64,000 nt of DNA, from contig OZ021729.1 in assembly GCA_963978545.1 (NCBI GenBank), positions 89,496,466 to 89,560,465 on the forward strand, given 5' to 3'. This document shows positions 46,651-60,158 of the stretch, one piece after another; position 1 is the first letter of the stretch, and every line of letters begins with the position of its first letter. A model generated the notes under the pieces. That model searched no databases and was not told the origin of the DNA. It worked only from the letters and a program-made list of their open reading frames with translations. This stretch comes from Linyphia triangularis (taxonomy: Eukaryota; Arthropoda; Arachnida; Araneae; Linyphiidae). Position numbers and translations under genes: made by a program.

Positions 46651-49600
46651 GTAGAGGCCACATTACTTACCTGTACAAAAGTCATTTCCTGTCTACACAC
46701 TACTAGGTAGCAATTAGAAGACGCACTTCTTATTTAGTGAGTGTTATAAAATTGGAATTGGAGATTCTCCTATATAATAGCTTCAATTTCAACTTCGGGA
46801 AAAAATTGTGAAAATTTTTCTTGTTTAACAATAATTCATTGAATAGTCCCCCATGCGTTTTCAATGGGAAATTTTTATTTTTTTATACATTAACTGGAAT
46901 TTAAGTAGTAAAATTTCACTTCAATGACGATTTGAATGTGGAAATCGATTCGAGTGATGATTTCTGTTAACCTAGTTGCAAAAAGATATTAAAAATTTCG
47001 AAATGTGAAATTTTCCATACGATTAACATGGGGAAAATTTAAAATGAAAATTTTAGAAAGTGCACTTTTTGGGACCAATTTTAGACGCACTTCTTATTTA
47101 GTGAGTGTTATAAAATTGGAATTGGAGATTCTCATATATAATAGCTTCAATTTCGCCGTCGGGAAAAAATTTAGATAATTTTTCTTCTTTAACAATAATT
47201 CATTGAATAGTCCCCCATGCGTTTTCAATGGGGGAATATTTTTTGCATTAACTGGATTTTAAGTAGTAAAATTTCACTTCAATGACGATTTGAATGTGGA
47301 AATTGATTCGGGTGATGATTTCTGTTACCCTAGATGGAAAAAGATAGTAAAATTTTGAAAATTTCGAAATGTGAAATTTTCCATACGATTAACATGGGGA
47401 AAATAAAAAATTAAAATTTTGGAAAAAGAACTACTTGGGATAAACTTTAGACACACTTCTTATTTAGTGAGTGTTATAAAATTGGAATTGGAGATTCTCC
47501 TATATAATAGCTTCAACTTCACCATCAGGGAAAAAATTAAAAAAAATTTCCTTTTTTAACAATAATTCATTGAATAGTCCCCCATGCGTTTTCAATGGGG
47601 GAATTTTTTTTGCATTAACTGGATTTTAAGTAGTAAAATTTCACTTCAATGACGATTTGAATGTGGAAATTGATTCGGGTGATGATTTCTGTTACAATAG
47701 ATGCAAAAAGATAGTAAAATTTTGAAAATTTCGAAATGTGAAATTTTCCATACGATTAACATGGGGAAAATAAAAAATTAAAATTTTGGAAAAAGAACTA
47801 CTTGGGATAAACTTTAGACACACTTCTTATTTAGTGAGTGTTATAAAATTGGAATTGGAGATTCTCCTATATAATAGCTTCAACTTCACTATCAGGGAAA
47901 AAATTAAAAAAAATTTCCTTTTTTAACAATAATTCATTGAATAGTCCCCCCTGCGTTTTCAATGGGGGAATTTTTTTTTTTTGCATTAACTGGATTTTAA
48001 AGTAGTAAAATTTCACTTCAATGATTATTTGAATGTGGAAATCGATTCGGGTGATGATTTTTGTTAGCCTAGTTGCAAAAAAATAGTAAAATTTAGAAAA
48101 TTTATTAATAAGAAATTTTCCATACGAATAACATGGGGAAAATTTAAAATGAAAATTTTTGAAAGTGCACTTTTTGGGACCAATTTTAGACGCACTTCTT
48201 ATTTAGTGAGTGTTATAAAATTGGAATTGCAGATTCTCCTATATAATACCTTCAATTTCACCATCGGGATAAAATATTGAAAATTTTTCTTTTTTAACAA
48301 TTATTAATTGAATAGTCCCAAATGCGTTTTCAATGGGGGAATTTTTTTTTTTTGCATTAACTGGATTTTAAAGTAGTAAAATTTCACTTCAATGATTATT
48401 TGAATGTGGAAATCGATTCGGGTGATGATTTTTGTTAGCCTAGTTGCAAAAAAATAGTAAAATTTAGAAAATTTATTAATATGAAATTTTCCATACGATT
48501 AACATGGGGAAAATTTAAAATGAAATTTTTTGAAAGTGCACTTTTTGGGACCAATTTTAGACGCACTTCTTATTTAGTGAGTGTTATAAAATTGAAATTG
48601 GAGATTCTCCTATATAATAGCTTCCTTTCCCCATCAGGGAAAGAATTTGAAAAATTTTCTTGTTTAACAATAATTCATTGAATAGTCCTAAATGCGTTTT
48701 CAATGGGGAAATATTTTTTGCATTATTTGGATTTTAAGTAGTAAAATTTCACTTCAATGACGATTTGAATGTAGAAATCGATTCGAGTGATGATTTCTGT
48801 TACCCTCGTTGCAAAAAGATAGTAAAATTTTGAAAATTTCGAAATGTGAAATTTTTCATACAATTAACATGGGGAAAATAAAAAATTAAAATTTTGGAAA
48901 GAGTACTTTTTGGGACCAATTTTAGACGCACTTCTTATTTAGTGAGTGTTATAAAATTGGAATTGGAGATTCTTCTATATAATAGCTTCAATTTCAACTT
49001 CGGGAAAAAATTTTGAAAATTTTTCTTGTTTAACAATAATTCATTGAATAGTCCCCCATTCGTTTTCAATGGGAAATTTTTATTTTTTTATACATTAACT
49101 GGAATTTAAGTAGTAAAACTTCACTTCAATGACGATTTGAATAAAGAAATCAATTCGGGTGAATATTTCTTTTAAACTAATTGCAAAAAGATTAAAAATT
49201 TTTAAAAATTTCGGAATGGGAAATTTTCCATACGATTAGCATGCAGAAAAAAAAAATGAAATTTTTTGAAAGTGCACTTTTTGGGACCAACTTTAGGCGC
49301 ACTTCTTATTTAGTGAGTGTTATAAAATTGAAATTTAAGTTTATCTTATATAATACCTTCAATTTCGCTATCGGGAAAAAGTTTTGAAAATTTTATTTTT
49401 TTGACAATAATTCATTGAATAGTCCCATATCCGTTTTCAATGGGGAATTATTTTTTTTTTCATTATATGGATTTTAAAGTAGTAAAATTTCACTTCAATG
49501 ATTATTTGAATGTGGAAGTCGATTCGAGTGATGATTTCTGTTACCTTAGATGCAAAAAGATAGTAAAATTTTGAAAATTTCGAAATGGGAAATTTTCCAT

Positions 49601-49984
49601 ACTATTTACATGGGGAAATTTTAAAATGAAAATTTTAGAAAGTGCACTTTTTGGGACAATTTTAGACGCACTTCTTATTTAGTGAGTGTTATAAAATTGG
49701 AATTGGAGATTCTCCTATATAATAGCTTCCACTTCCCCCATCATGGAAAGAATTTAAAAAAATTTCTTGTTTAACAATAATTCATTGAATAGTCCCAAAT
49801 GCGTTTTCAATAGGGGATTTTTTGTTTGCATTAACTGGATTTTAAAGTAGTAAAATTTCACTTCAATGATGATTTGAATGTGGAAATCGATTCGGGTGAT
49901 GATTTCTGTTACCTTAGATGCAAAAATATAGTAAAATTTCGAAAAATTTCGAAATGGGAAATTTTCCATACTATTTACATGGGG

Positions 49985-50162
49985 TTGGTTGTTTTCAGAT
50001 TATCTGGCGCCGTCAGCAACACGAGGGCTATAATGCGCCGAAACATTCGTCATTAGACAAGCCAACATACATTTACAAACACCCATGCCTACACGGAACT
50101 CGAACCCGCAACCTCGCGGTCTAGAGGCTAGCACCCTAACCACTATACCGTTTGGTCGGCCA
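49985..50162 (-). mobile_element. tRNA-derived SINE in the satellite (first copy)
   Basis: The same SINE as at 32236-32416, inverted. It runs from GGCCGACCAAACGG (right end) through B box GGTTCGAGTTCC to AACAACCAACC (left end). The target duplication ATTTACATGGGG lies at 49973-49984 and 50163-50174. The surrounding monomers differ from those around the three later copies (for example GAGTAATATAAAATTGG downstream instead of GAGTGTTATAAAATTGG), so this copy is outside the P/Q blocks. Confidence 0.9.
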
Positions 50163-52409
50163 ATTTACATGGGGAAAATTTAAAAGGAAATTTTTTGAAA
50201 GTGCACTTTTTGGGACAAATTTTAGACGCATTTCTGATTTAGTGAGTAATATAAAATTGGAATTGCAGATTCTCCTATATAATACCTTCAATTTCACCAT
50301 CGGGAAAAAATTTTGAAATTTTTTCGTTTTTAACAATAATTAATTGAATAGTCCCAAATGCGTTTTCAAGGGGGGAATTTTTTTTTGCATTAACTGGATT
50401 TTAAAGTAGTAAAATTTCACTTCAATGATTATTTGAATGTGGAAATCGATTCGGGTGATGATTTTTGTTATCCTAGTTGCAAAAAAATAGTAAAATTTAG
50501 AAAATTTATTATTGTGAAATTTTCCATACTATTAACATGGGGAAAATTTAAAAGGAAAATTTTTGAAAGTGCACTTTTTGGGACAAATTTTAGACGCATT
50601 TCTGATTTAGTGAGTGTTATAAAATTGGAATTGCAGATTCTCCTCTATAATAGCTTCCATTTCCCCATCAGGGAAAGAATTTAAAAAATTTTCTTGTTTA
50701 ACAATAATTCATTGAATAGTCCCATATGCGTTTTCAATAGGGGATTTTTTTTTTTGCATTAACTGGATTTTAAAGTAGTAAAATTTCACTTCAATGATGA
50801 TTTGAATGTGGAAATCGATTCGGGTGATGATTTTTGTTACCCTAGTTGTAAAGAGAATTTAAAATTTTGAAAATTTTTAAATGTGAAATTTTCCATCCGA
50901 TTAACATGGGGAAAATTTAAAATTAAATTTTTTGAAAAAGAACTACTTGGGATAAACTTTAGACTCACTTCTTATTTAGTGAGAGTTATAAAATTGGAAT
51001 TCGATATTCTCCTATATAATAGCTTCAACTTCACCATCAGGGAAAAAATTAAAAAAAATTTCCATTTTTAACAATAATTCATCGAATAGTCCTATATGCG
51101 TTTTCAATGGGGACATTTTTTTGTGTGCAATATCTGGATTTTAAGTAGTAAAATTCCCTTCAATGATGATTTGAATGTGGAAATCGATTCGGGTGATGAT
51201 TTCTGTTACCTTAGATGCAAAAAGATAGTAAAATTTTGAAAATTTCGAAATGTGAAATTTTTCATACAATTAACACGGGGAAAATAAAAAATTAAAATTT
51301 TTGAAAGTGCACTTTTTGGGACCAATTTTAGACGCACTTCTTATTTAGTGAGTGTTATAAAATTGGAATTGGAGATTCTCCTATATAATAGCTTCAATTT
51401 CAACTTCGGGAAAAAAATTTGAAAATTTTTCTTGTTTAACAATAATTCATTGAATAGTCCCCCATTCGTTTTCAATGGGAAATTTTTATTTTTTTATACA
51501 TTAACTGGAATTTAAGTAGTAAAACTTCACTTCAATGACGATTTGAATAAAGAAATCAATTCGGTTGAATATTTCTTTTAAACTAGTTGCAAAAAGATTG
51601 TAAAATTTTAAAAATTTCGAAATGTGAAATTTTCCATACGATTAGCATGCGGAATAAAAAAATGAAATTTTTTGAAAGTGCACTTTTTGGGACCAACTTT
51701 AGACGCACTTCTTATTTAGTGAGTGTTATAAAATTGAAATTTGAGATTATCTTATATAATACCTTCAATTTCGCTATCGGGAAAAAGTTTTGAAAATTTT
51801 ATTTTTTTGACAATAATTCATTGAATAGTCCCATATCCGTTTTCAATGGGGAATTTTTTTTTTTTTTCATTATATGGATTTTAAGTAGTAAAATTTAACT
51901 TCAATGACGATGTGAAAGTGGAAATTGATTCGAGTGATGATTTCTGTTAACCTAGTTGCAAAAAGATAGTAAAAATTAAAAAATTTCGAAATGTGAAATT
52001 TTCCATACGATTAACATGGGGAAAATTTAAAATGAAAATTTTAGAAAGTGCACTTTTTGGGACCAATTTTAGACGCATTTCTGATTTAGTGAGTGTTATA
52101 AAATTGGAATTGCAGATTCTCCTATATAATACCTTCAATTTCACCATCGGGAAAAAATATTGAAATTTTTTATTTTTAACAATTATTAATTGAATAGTCC
52201 CAAATGCGTTTTCAATGGGGGAATTTTTTTTGTGTGCATTAACTGGATTTTAATTAGTAAAATTTCACTTCAATGAATATTTGAATGTGGAAATCGATTC
52301 GGGTGATGATTTTTGTTATCCTAGTTGCAAAAAAATAGTAAAATTTAGAAAATTTATTCATGTGAAATTTTCCATACGATTAACATGGGGAAAATTTAAA
52401 ATGAATATT

Positions 52410-53884
52410 TTGAAAGTGCACTTTTTGGGACCAATTTTAGACGCACTTCTTATTTAGTGAGTGTTATAAAATTGGAATTGGAGATTCTCCTATATAATAG
52501 CTTCCATTTCCCCATCAGGGAAAGAATTTAAAATTTTTTCTTTTTTAACAATAATTCATTGAATAGTCCCCCATGCGTTTTCAATGGGGGAATATTTTTT
52601 GCATTAACTGGATTTTAATTAGTAAATTTTCACTTCAATGATGATTTGAATGTGGAAATCGATTCGGGGGATGATTTTTGTTACCCTAGTTGTAAAAAGA
52701 ATTTAAAATTTGATTTAATTTTGAAAATTTCGAAATGTGAAATTTCCCATACGATTAACATGGGGAAAATAAAAAATTAAAATTTTGGAAAAAGAACTAC
52801 TTGGGATAATTTTTTGACACACTTCTTATTTAGTGAGTGTTATAAAATTGGAATTGGAGATTCTCCTATATAATAGCTTCAATTTCAACTTCGGGAAAAA
52901 AATTTGATAATTTTTCTTGTTTAACAATAATTCATTAAAAAGTCCCCCATGCGTTTTCAATGGGGGAATATTTTTTACATTAACTGGATTTTACTTAGTA
53001 AATTTTCACTTCAATGATGATTTGAATGTGGAAATCGATTCGGGTGATGATTTCTGTTACCTTAGATGCAAAAAGATTGTAAAATTTTGAAAATTTTGAA
53101 ATGGGAAATTTTCCATACTATTTACATGGGGAAAATTTAAAAGGAAAATTTTTGAAAGTGCACTTTTTGGGACCAATTTTAGACGCATTTCTGATTTAGT
53201 GAGTGTTTTAAAATTGGAATTGCAGATTCTCCTATATAATAGCTTCCATTTCCCGATCAGGGAAAGAATTTAAAAAAATTTCTTGTTTAACAATAATTCA
53301 TTGAATAGTCCCCCATGCGTTTTCAATGGGGAAATATTTTTTGCATTATTTGGATTTTAAGTAGTAAAATATCACTTCATTGACGATTTGAATGTGGAAA
53401 TCGATTCGGGTGATGATTTTTGTTACCCTAGTTGTAAAAAGAATTTAAAATTTTGAAAATTTCGAAATGTGAAATTTTCCATACGATTAACATGGGGAAA
53501 ATAAAAAATTAAAATTTTTGCAAAAGAACTACTTGGGATAAACTTTAGACACACTTCTTATTTAGTGAGTGTTATAAAATTGGAATTGGAAATTTTCCTA
53601 TATAATAGCTTCAACTTCACCATCAGGGAAAAAATTAAAAAATTTTTCCTTTTTTAACAATAATTCATTGAATAGTCCCCCATGCGTTTTCAATGGGGGA
53701 ATATTTTTTACATTAACTGGATTTTAATTAGTAAATTTTCACTTCAATGATGATTTGAATGTGGAAATCGATTCGTGTGATGATTTCTGTTACCCTAGTT
53801 GTAAAAAGAATTTAAAATTTTGAAAATTTCGAAATGTGAAATTTTCCATACGATTAACATGGGGAAAAAAAAAATTAAAATTTT
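52410..53884 (+). repeat. Higher-order repeat block P (four monomers, ~1475 bp)
   Basis: Repeats at an offset of exactly 6274 bp as 58684-60158. Examples are AATTTGATTTAATTTTGAAA at 52707 and 58981, and TCATTAAAAAGTCCCCCATG at 52932 and 59206. Only a few substitutions are seen between the two copies. Similarity at this offset begins near 52290. Confidence 0.8.
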
Positions 53885-56284
53885 TGAAAGTGCACTTTTT
53901 GGGACCAATTTTAGACCCACTTCTTATTTAGTGAATGTTATAAAATTGGAATTGGAGATTCTCCTATATAATAGCTTCCATTTCCCGATCAGGGAAAGAA
54001 TTTAAAAAAATTTCTTGTTTAACAATAATTCATTGAATAGTCCCCCATGCGTTTTCAATGGGGAAATATTTTTTGCATTATTTGGATTTTAAGTAGTAAA
54101 ATATCACTTCATTGACGATTTGAATGTGGAAATCGATTCGGGTGATGATTTTTGTTACCCTAGTTGTAAAAAGAATTTAAAATTTTGAAAATTTCGAAAT
54201 GTGAAATTTTCCATACGATTAACATGGGGAAAATAAAAAATTAAAATTTTTGCAAAAGAACTACTTGGGATAAACTTTAGACACACTTCTTATTTAGTGA
54301 GTGTTATAAAATTGGAATTGGAGATTTTCCTATATAATAGCTTCAACTTCACCATCAGGGAAAAAATTAAAAAAATTTTCCTTTTTTAACAATAATTCAT
54401 TGAATAGTCGCCCATGCGTTTTCAATGGGGGAATATTTTTTACATTAACTGGATTTTAATTAGTAAATTTTCACTTCAATGATGATTTGAATGTGGAAAT
54501 CGATTCGGGTGATGATTTCTGTTACCTTTGTTGCAAAAAGATTGTAAAATTTTAAAAATTTCGAAATGTGAAATTTTCCATACGATTAGCATGCGGAAAA
54601 AAAAAATTAAAATTTTTGAAAGTGCACTTTTTGGGACCAACTTTAGACGCACTTCTTATTTAGTGAGTGTTATAAAATTGAAATTTGAGATTATCTTATA
54701 TAATACCTTCAATTTCGCTATCGGGAAAAAGTTTTGTAAATTTTATTTATTTGACAATAATTCATTGAATAGTCCCATATACGTTTTCAATGGGGAATTT
54801 TTTTTTTTCATTATATGGATTTTTAGTAGTAAAATTTTACTTCAATGATGATTTGAATGTGGAAATCGATTCGGGTGATGATTTCTGTTACCTTAGAGAC
54901 AAAAAGATAGTAAAATTTTGAAAATTTATTCATGTGAAATTTTCCATACGATTAACATGGGGAAAATTTAAAATGAAAATTTTTGAAAGTGCACTTTTTG
55001 GGACCAATTTTAGACGCTCTTCTTATTTAGTGAGTGTTATAAAATTGGAATTGGAGATTCTCCTATATAATAGCTTCCATTTCCCCATCAGGGAAAGAAT
55101 TTAAAAAATTTTCTTGTTTAACAATAATTCATTGAATAGACCCATATGCGTTTTCAAAAGAGGATTTTTTTTTTTTGCATTAACTGGATTTTAAAGTAGT
55201 AAAATTTCACTTCAATGATGATTTGAATGTGGAAATCGATTCGGGTGATGATTTTTGTTACCCTAGTTGTAAAAAGAATTTAAAATTTGATTTAATTTTG
55301 AAAATTTCGAAATGTGAAATTTTCCATACGATTAACATGGGGAAAATAAAAAATTAAAATTTTGGAAAAAGAACTAATTGGGATAATTTTTTGACACACT
55401 TCTTATTTAGTGAGTGTTATAAAATTGGAATGGGAGATTCTCCTATATAATAGTTTCAATTTCAACTTCGGGAAAAAATTTTGATAATTTTTCTTGTTTA
55501 ACAATAATTCATTGAATAGTCCCCCATGCGTTTTCAATGGGGGAATACTTTTTGCATTAACTGGATTTAAATTAGTAAATTTTCACTTCAATGATGATTT
55601 GAATGTGGAAATCGATTCGGGTGAAGATTTCTGTTACCTTAGATGCAAAAAGATAGTAAAATTTTGAAAATTTCGAAATGGGAAATTTTCCATACTATTT
55701 ACATGGGGTTGGTTGTTTTCAGATTATCTGGCGCCGTCAGCAACACGAGGGCTATAATGCGCCGAAACATTCGTCATTAGACAAGCCAACATACATTTAC
55801 AAACACCCATGCCTACACGGAACTCGAACCCGCAACCTCGCGGTCTAGAGGCTAGCACCCTAACCACTATACCGTTTGGTCGGCCAATTTACATGGGGAA
55901 AATTTAAAAGGAAATTTTTTGAAAGTGCACTTTTTGGGACCAATTTTAGACGCATTTCTGATTTAGTGAGTGTTATAAAATTGGAATTGCAGATTCTCCT
56001 ATATAATACCTTCAATATCACCATCGGGAAAAAATTTTGAAATTTTTTCTTTTTTAACAATAATTAATTGAATAGTCCCAAATGCGTTTTCAATGGGAGA
56101 ATATTTTTTGCATTAACTGGATTTTAATTAGTAAATTTTCACTTCAATGATTATTTGAATGTGGAAATCGATTCGGGTGATGATTTTTGTTATCCTAGTT
56201 GCAAAAAAATAGTAAAATTTAGAAAATTTATTCATGTGAAATTTTCCATACGATTAACATGGGGAAAATTTAAAATGAATATTT
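53885..56284 (+). repeat. Higher-order repeat block Q1 (2400 bp, six monomers plus SINE)
   Basis: Starts with the diagnostic TTTTAGACCCACTTCTTATT and GTGAATGTTATAAA variants (about 53910). It contains the TAGCATGCGGAAAAA variant (about 54587) and the SINE. It repeats at offset 2400 as Q2 and at offset 6274 as Q3. Matching open frames at both ends of the block keep the exact offset, so net indels are absent or balanced. Confidence 0.85.
55709..55886 (-). mobile_element. SINE copy within satellite block Q1
   Basis: Identical in length (178 bp), orientation and insertion site to the copy at 49985, with the same ATTTACATGGGG duplication. It lies 2400 bp before the next copy. Confidence 0.9.
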
Positions 56285-58684
56285 TGAAAGTGCACTTTTT
56301 GGGACCAATTTTAGACCCACTTCTTATTTAGTGAATGTTATAAAATTGGAATTGGAGATTCTCCTATATAATAGCTTCCATTTCCCGATCAGGGAAAGAA
56401 TTTAAAAAAATTTCTTGTTTAACAATAATTCATTGAATAGTCCCCCATGCGTTTTCAATGGGGAAATATTTTTTGCATTATTTGGATTTTAAGTAGTAAA
56501 ATATCACTTCATTGACGATTTGAATGTGGAAATCGATTCGGGTGATGATTTTTGTTACCCTAGTTGTAAAAAGAATTTAAAATTTTGAAAATTTCGAAAT
56601 GTGAAATTTTCCATACGATTAACATGGGGAAAATAAAAAATTAAAATTTTTGCAAAAGAACTACTTGGGATAAACTTTAGACACACTTCTTATTTAGTGA
56701 GTGTTATAAAATTGGAATTGGAGATTTTCCTATATAATAGCTTCAACTTCACCATCAGGGAAAAAATTAAAAAAATTTTCCTTTTTTAACAATAATTCAT
56801 TGAATAGTCGCCCATGCGTTTTCAATGGGGGAATATTTTTTACATTAACTGGATTTTAATTAGTAAATTTTCACTTCAATGATGATTTGAATGTGGAAAT
56901 CGATTCGGGTGATGATTTCTGTTACCTTTGTTGCAAAAAGATTGTAAAATTTTAAAAATTTCGAAATGTGAAATTTTCCATACGATTAGCATGCGGAAAA
57001 AAAAAATTAAAATTTTTGAAAGTGCACTTTTTGGGACCAACTTTAGACGCACTTCTTATTTAGTGAGTGTTATAAAATTGAAATTTGAGATTATCTTATA
57101 TAATACCTTCAATTTCGCTATCGGGAAAAAGTTTTGTAAATTTTATTTATTTGACAATAATTCATTGAATAGTCCCATATCCGTTTTCAATGGGGAATTT
57201 TTTTTTTTCATTATATGGATTTTTAGTAGTAAAATTTTACTTCAATGATGATTTGAATGTGGAAATCGATTCGGGTGATGATTTCTGTTACCTTAGAGAC
57301 AAAAAGATAGTAAAATTTTGAAAATTTATTCATGTGAAATTTTCCATACGATTAACATGGGGAAAATTTAAAATGAAAATTTTTGAAAGTGCACTTTTTG
57401 GGACCAATTTTAGACGCTCTTCTTATTTAGTGAGTGTTATAAAATTGGAATTGGAGATTCTCCTATATAATAGCTTCCATTTCCCCATCAGGGAAAGAAT
57501 TTAAAAAATTTTCTTGTTTAACAATAATTCATTGAATAGACCCATATGCGTTTTCAAAAGAGGATTTTTTTTTTTTGCATTAACTGGATTTTAAAGTAGT
57601 AAAATTTCACTTCAATGATGATTTGAATGTGGAAATCGATTCGGGTGATGATTTTTGTTACCCTAGTTGTAAAAAGAATTTAAAATTTGATTTAATTTTG
57701 AAAATTTCGAAATGTGAAATTTTCCATACGATTAACATGGGGAAAATAAAAAATTAAAATTTTGGAAAAAGAACTAATTGGGATAATTTTTTGACACACT
57801 TCTTATTTAGTGAGTGTTATAAAATTGGAATGGGAGATTCTCCTATATAATAGTTTCAATTTCAACTTCGGGAAAAAATTTTGATAATTTTTCTTGTTTA
57901 ACAATAATTCATTGAATAGTCCCCCATGCGTTTTCAATGGGGGAATACTTTTTGCATTAACTGGATTTAAATTAGTAAATTTTCACTTCAATGATGATTT
58001 GAATGTGGAAATCGATTCGGGTGAAGATTTCTGTTACCTTAGATGCAAAAAGATAGTAAAATTTTGAAAATTTCGAAATGGGAAATTTTCCATACTATTT
58101 ACATGGGGTTGGTTGTTTTCAGATTATCTGGCGCCGTCAGCAACACGAGGGCTATAATGCGCCGAAACGTTCGTCATTAGACAAGCCAACATACATTTAC
58201 AAACACCCATGCCTACACGGAACTCGAACCCGCAACCTCGCGGTCTAGAGGCTAGCACCCTAACCACTATACCGTTTGGTCGGCCAATTTACATGGGGAA
58301 AATTTAAAAGGAAATTTTTTGAAAGTGCACTTTTTGGGACCAATTTTAGACGCATTTCTGATTTAGTGAGTGTTATAAAATTGGAATTGCAGATTCTCCT
58401 ATATAATACCTTCAATATCACCATCGGGAAAAAATTTTGAAATTTTTTCTTTTTTAACAATAATTAATTGAATAGTCCCAAATGCGTTTTCAATGGGAGA
58501 ATATTTTTTGCATTAACTGGATTTTAATTAGTAAATTTTCACTTCAATGATTATTTGAATGTGGAAATCGATTCGGGTGATGATTTTTGTTATCCTAGTT
58601 GCAAAAAAATAGTAAAATTTAGAAAATTTATTCATGTGAAATTTTCCATACGATTAACATGGGGAAAATTTAAAATGAATATTT
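56285..58684 (+). repeat. Higher-order repeat block Q2
   Basis: A tandem copy of Q1 directly after it, differing by a few substitutions (for example CCGTTTTC at 57181 where Q1 has ACGTTTTC at 54781). The end is marked by the switch back to TTAGACGCAC and GTGAGTG at about 58714. Confidence 0.85.
58109..58286 (-). mobile_element. SINE copy within satellite block Q2
   Basis: Differs from the Q1 copy by a visible substitution (GAAACGTTCGTC instead of GAAACATTCGTC, about 58169). Same site and same target duplication. Confidence 0.9.
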
Positions 58685-60158
58685 TGAAAGTGCACTTTTT
58701 GGGACCAATTTTAGACGCACTTCTTATTTAGTGAGTGTTATAAAATTGGAATTGGAGATTCTCCTATATAATAGCTTCCATTTCCCCATCAGGGAAAGAA
58801 TTTAAAATTTTTTCTTTTTTAACAATAATTCATTGAATAGTCCCCCATGCGTTTTCAATGGGGGAATATTTTTTGCATTAACTGGATTTTAATTAGTAAA
58901 TTTTCACTTCAATGATGATTTGAATGTGGAAATCGATTCGGGTGATGATTTTTGTTACCCTAGTTGTAAAAAGAATTTAAAATTTGATTTAATTTTGAAA
59001 ATTTCGAAATGTGAAATTTCCCATACGATTAACATGGGGAAAATAAAAAATTAAAATTTTGGAAAAAGAACTACTTGGGATAATTTTTTGACACACTTCT
59101 TATTTAGTGAGTGTTATAAAATTGGAATTGGAGATTCTCCTATATAATAGCTTCAATTTCAACTTCGGGAAAAAAATTTGATAATTTTTCTTGTTTAACA
59201 ATAATTCATTAAAAAGTCCCCCATGCGTTTTCAATGGGGGAATATTTTTTACATTAACTGGATTTTACTTAGTAAATTTTCACTTCAATGATGATTTGAA
59301 TGTGGAAATCGATTCGGGTGATGATTTCTGTTACCTTAGATGCAAAAAGATTGTAAAATTTTGAAAATTTTGAAATGGGATATTTTCCATACTATTTACA
59401 TGGGGAAAATTTAAAAGGAAAATTTTTGAAAGTGCACTTTTTGGGACCAATTTTAGACGCATTTCTGATTTAGTGAGTGTTTTAAAATTGGAATTGCAGA
59501 TTCTCCTATATAATAGCTTCCATTTCCCGATCAGGGAAAGAATTTAAAAAAATTTCTTGTTTAACAATAATTCATTGAATAGTCCCCCATGCGTTTTCAA
59601 TGGGGAAATATTTTTTGCATTATTTGGATTTTAAGTAGTAAAATATCACTTCATTGACGATTTGAATGTGGAAATCGATTCGTGTGATGATTTTTGTTAC
59701 CCTAGTTGTAAAAAGAATTTAAAATTTTGAAAATTTCGAAATGTGAAATTTTCCATACGATTAACATGGGGAAAATAAAAAATTAAAATTTTTGCAAAAG
59801 AACTACTAGGGATAAACTTTAGACACACTTCTTATTTAGTGACTGTTATAAAATTGGAATTGGAAATTTTCCTATATAATAGCTTCAACTTCACCATCAG
59901 GGAAAAAATTAAAAAATTTTTCCTTTTTTAACAATAATTCATTGAATAGTCCCCCATGCGTTTTCAATGGGGGAATATTTTTTACATTAACTGGATTTTA
60001 ATTAGTAAATTTTCACTTCAATGATGATTTGAATGTGGAAATCGATTCGTGTGATGATTTCTGTTACCCTAGTTGTAAAAAGAATTTAAAATTTTGAAAA
60101 TTTCGAAATGTGAAATTTTCCATACGATTAACATGGGGAAAAAAAAAATTAAAATTTT
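58685..60158 (+). repeat. Higher-order repeat block P' (copy of P)
   Basis: Offset 6274 from P. Small differences are visible, for example GGGATATTTTCC (59378) against GGGAAATTTTCC (53104), and CTACTAGGG (about 59803) against CTACTTGGG. Confidence 0.8.

Noticed and set aside
49918..50124. Open frame containing a GCFQIIWRRQQHEGYNAPKH-like peptide.
   Set aside because: It is the translation of the SINE (same in the minus-strand frame at 32069-32467). The SINE is a Pol III-type non-coding element, so the peptide is spurious.
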